Below, piece after piece: positions 33,170 to 34,734 of a stretch of 34,734 nucleotides of DNA. Position numbers and translations under genes: made by a program. A model generated the notes under the pieces. It worked only from the letters and a program-made list of their open reading frames with translations. It made no database searches and was not told the origin of the DNA. The stretch covers positions 1-34,734 of the forward strand of contig DASYZB010000093.1 of the NCBI GenBank assembly GCA_035946615.1, written 5' to 3'. The stretch is from Verrucomicrobiia bacterium. GTDB lineage: Bacteria; Verrucomicrobiota; Verrucomicrobiia; Limisphaerales; UBA8199. The stretch's first letter is position 1. Every line of letters starts with the position of its first letter.

Positions 33170-33871
33170 TCAAAACTGTCGGAGGCGGTAGAAGACTCGG
33201 GGAAAATTGGTCATGACCCCAAAGTCCGTAAACGAGGAATTGGTCGTGATTGGTGACACCGCCGAATACGGACCGGTGACGCTGGGCGCGCGTTCCACCT
33301 CAAAGCTGCCGCCGTTTGCGTCCCATTCCAGGCTCACATTGCCTTTAGAGTCCGGAGGGAACAAACGGAGTTTCGGAATCGGAATGGCAACCAGAGTCAG
33401 GTAATACACCTGGCCTGGCGTTCCATTTGTCTGGTTCAAACTGATTTGAATCCCCGGCCACGGCTGGCTCACGGTGCGATTTGTGTTTACACATTGGGCT
33501 TCTGTGCTTGCGTAGCCGTTGTTGATAGTCACATCCAAATACATATCTTGTCCCGTGGCCACCTCGCCTCCTGTTTGGTACGTGCCGCTGCCCATGACCT
33601 GATACTCTGGCCCGGGTGTGGCGCCCGCATGAAAGGAGACGCCAAAGACTTCGTAGGTTGTGTTCAGCGGGTTCTGGTCGATTACACGCAAGCCAAACGT
33701 CCCCGCCATCGGAACAACAATCGTGGGCCGCGCGCAGATAGGACAATCATCCAGCAACTGGCTGCCGCTAATCAAGGTGTAGAACTGCTCATTTGTTGCC
33801 TGGGCAACGGAGGTGGACTCTCCGACTCCAATCCAAAGCAGCCCCGCCAGAATCACCTTTGTCGCATTCAT
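33170..33871 (-). CDS. Secreted protein of unknown function with Fn3-like C-terminal segment
   Basis: A 233-residue protein with a signal peptide (MNATKVILAGLLWIGVG, cleavage probably after SVAQA). The mature part is strand-rich. The first two thirds (QFYTLISGSQLLDDCPICARPTIVVPMAGTFGLRV) hold a CPIC pair. The last 60 residues (NVSLEWDANGGSFEVERAPSVTGPYS and FTDFGVMTNFPRVFYRLRQF) look like the Fn3-like tail found in many secreted Verrucomicrobial proteins, where it usually supports binding or surface display. No enzymatic motif is seen. It does not share a strand or an obvious promoter with the sigma-factor gene. Confidence 0.8.
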   Translation of the reverse strand: MNATKVILAGLLWIGVGESTSVAQATNEQFYTLISGSQLLDDCPICARPTIVVPMAGTFGLRVIDQNPLNTTYEVFGVSFHAGATPGPEYQVMGSGTYQTGGEVATGQDMYLDVTINNGYASTEAQCVNTNRTVSQPWPGIQISLNQTNGTPGQVYYLTLVAIPIPKLRLFPPDSKGNVSLEWDANGGSFEVERAPSVTGPYSAVSPITTNSSFTDFGVMTNFPRVFYRLRQF

Positions 33872-33990
33872 CCTTCCTTAAATGGTCCCACAAAATCTAG
33901 CACCACACCGACCCCGCCGCAAGAGCCAGTCGCGGCTGAAGCTTCCTTCGGCGATCCGGACGGACAGACTCTTCACGATTGTCTCGAGGC

Positions 33991-34018
33991 AAAAAGTGCG
34001 CCGGATTTCTCCGGCGCA
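33991..34018 (-). terminator. Rho-independent terminator of the SPFH gene
   Basis: On the minus strand TGCGCCGGA (34018-34010), a GAAA loop and TCCGGCGCA (34005-33997) form a perfect 9-bp GC-rich stem, followed by C and five T's (33995-33991). It lies 31 bases after the SPFH stop codon, at the expected place and on the expected strand. Confidence 0.85.
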
Positions 34019-34048
34019 ACGTGTCGAACCCCCACAAGCTCCCCCAGC

Positions 34049-34734
34049 TTACGCCTGTTTGGCAGGCGCGTGGCCGTTGGTCTGATTTTTGAGCATCAGG
34101 CCCAGCAGGCCGTCCACCACGCCCGGGTTCGCATTCGAACCGCTTACCGCCACGTCCGGCACAATCCGGACGTTCCGGTCGCCGACGATCTGCATCAATT
34201 GCATGACCGTGTAGCCCTGCGAGCCCAGCGCATCCACGCCGGCCCGATAGGCCTCGGCTTTCGCCGTGCCCGTGGCGCGAATCGCTTCCGCATCGCCATG
34301 CGCCCGCAAGCGGACAGACTCGGCTTCGCCCGTCGCCTGCTTGATTTGCGCATTGGCGTGCAGTTCGGCGATATTCACGCCTTGCTCCGCGCCGACCACC
34401 TCGTGCTGGATGTCCGCCAGCGAGGTCTGGCGCACCAGTTGCTGGCGCTGTTTTTGCGCCGCTTCCTGGACCTCATAGGTCTTCTTCTGTTCTTCGGCGA
34501 TCTTCCGGTCCGTCTGCGTCTGCATTAGTTGTGCCGGCGGATTGATATCGCCAATCAGCGTGTCAATGGCCTGCACGTCATAGGCAGCCACAGCTTCCCG
34601 GATGTGTTCCGCGGCTTCCATCTGCCGCTGGCTGCGCGCGCTCAGGAAGTCGAGCACCGTGTAATCCTGCGCCGAGTTGCGGAAATAATTTCCTACAATC
34701 GGTTGCAGGACGTGATCAACCAGGTTCTGCATCG
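34049..34734 (-). CDS. SPFH/flotillin-like protein, C-terminal part (runs off the window)
   Basis: The frame is open to the window edge, so only the last 228 or so residues are visible and the ATG near 34732 is probably internal. The N-terminal visible part (PIVGNYFRNSAQDYTVLDFLSARSQ) looks like the end of a band-7/SPFH domain. It is followed by a long charged, helical region with repeated Ala, Glu, Gln and Lys (TDRKIAEEQKKTYEVQEAAQKQRQ; AEAIRATGTAKAEAYRAG), typical of flotillins. The tail has VRIVPDVAVSG. Such proteins organise membrane microdomains. A strong terminator follows. Confidence 0.8.
   Translation of the reverse strand, partial: MQNLVDHVLQPIVGNYFRNSAQDYTVLDFLSARSQRQMEAAEHIREAVAAYDVQAIDTLIGDINPPAQLMQTQTDRKIAEEQKKTYEVQEAAQKQRQQLVRQTSLADIQHEVVGAEQGVNIAELHANAQIKQATGEAESVRLRAHGDAEAIRATGTAKAEAYRAGVDALGSQGYTVMQLMQIVGDRNVRIVPDVAVSGSNANPGVVDGLLGLMLKNQTNGHAPAKQA

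Noticed and set aside
33446-34528. A 360-codon plus-strand frame
   Set aside because: It crosses two clear minus-strand genes and a minus-strand terminator, and has no coherent protein features.

Overview
The window looks like chromosomal DNA of a Verrucomicrobiota bacterium, probably of the Pedosphaera/Limisphaerales type. Several things point there: a stand-alone prepilin-like protein with a [18 protein letters not shown] leader and a C-terminal H-X9-DG motif, an ECF sigma factor carrying an alanine-rich transmembrane tail, a SecD-SecF fusion, many secreted glycoside hydrolases, GC-rich coding sequence, weak or absent Shine-Dalgarno sequences at many starts, and dispersed palindromic repeats. 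This placement is inference from style and content, not from a marker-gene comparison.

Layout. 1-127: the 3' end of an ISL3-family transposase. 323-3092 (+): an SDR oxidoreductase, a secreted GH5-like hydrolase and a coiled-coil/zinc-ribbon protein. 3099-3524 (-): the RNase P RNA gene, with a clear promoter. 3688-6366 (+): a double-domain M16 peptidase. 6398-12592 (-): a housekeeping run of NUDIX hydrolase, recJ, a TerC-family membrane protein, secDF and yajC. 12840-15230 (+): a hybrid sensor kinase. 15454-20557 (-): proS, two 180-bp cloverleaf-like repeats, a small lipoprotein, a prepilin-like protein and purF. 20813-23797 (+): a compact Fe-S biogenesis operon, sufT-sufS-(DUF1858+rhodanese)-NifU/IscU-like scaffold. 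23916-28072 (+): a polysaccharide-degrading pair, GH20 lipoprotein plus GH106-type alpha-L-rhamnosidase. 28132-29163 (+): a DUF4118-PAS protein ending in a four-cysteine module instead of a kinase. 29307-29391: tRNA-Leu(CAG). 29440-31611: a small mosaic region with a hydrolase remnant, an orphan gene and an unusual, lower-GC, archaeal-like purD. 31934-33037 (+): the ECF sigma factor with a cut-off YceI-like tail. 33170-34734 (-): a secreted protein and an SPFH/flotillin-like protein that runs off the window, followed by a strong terminator.

How the genes fit together. Most loci are housekeeping: RNA processing, protein export (YajC-SecDF), DNA repair, purine synthesis, prolyl-tRNA charging and Fe-S assembly. 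The accessory parts are the secreted glycan-degrading enzymes, the signalling proteins and the stretch after the tRNA gene. I found no CRISPR array, prophage, toxin-antitoxin pair or recognisable defence system. The most interesting items are the nested cloverleaf repeats, the inverted AAACAGGAG repeat family, the Fe-S operon whose rhodanese has lost its catalytic cysteine, the odd purD next to tRNA-Leu, and the sigma factor whose fused domain stops after its first few residues.
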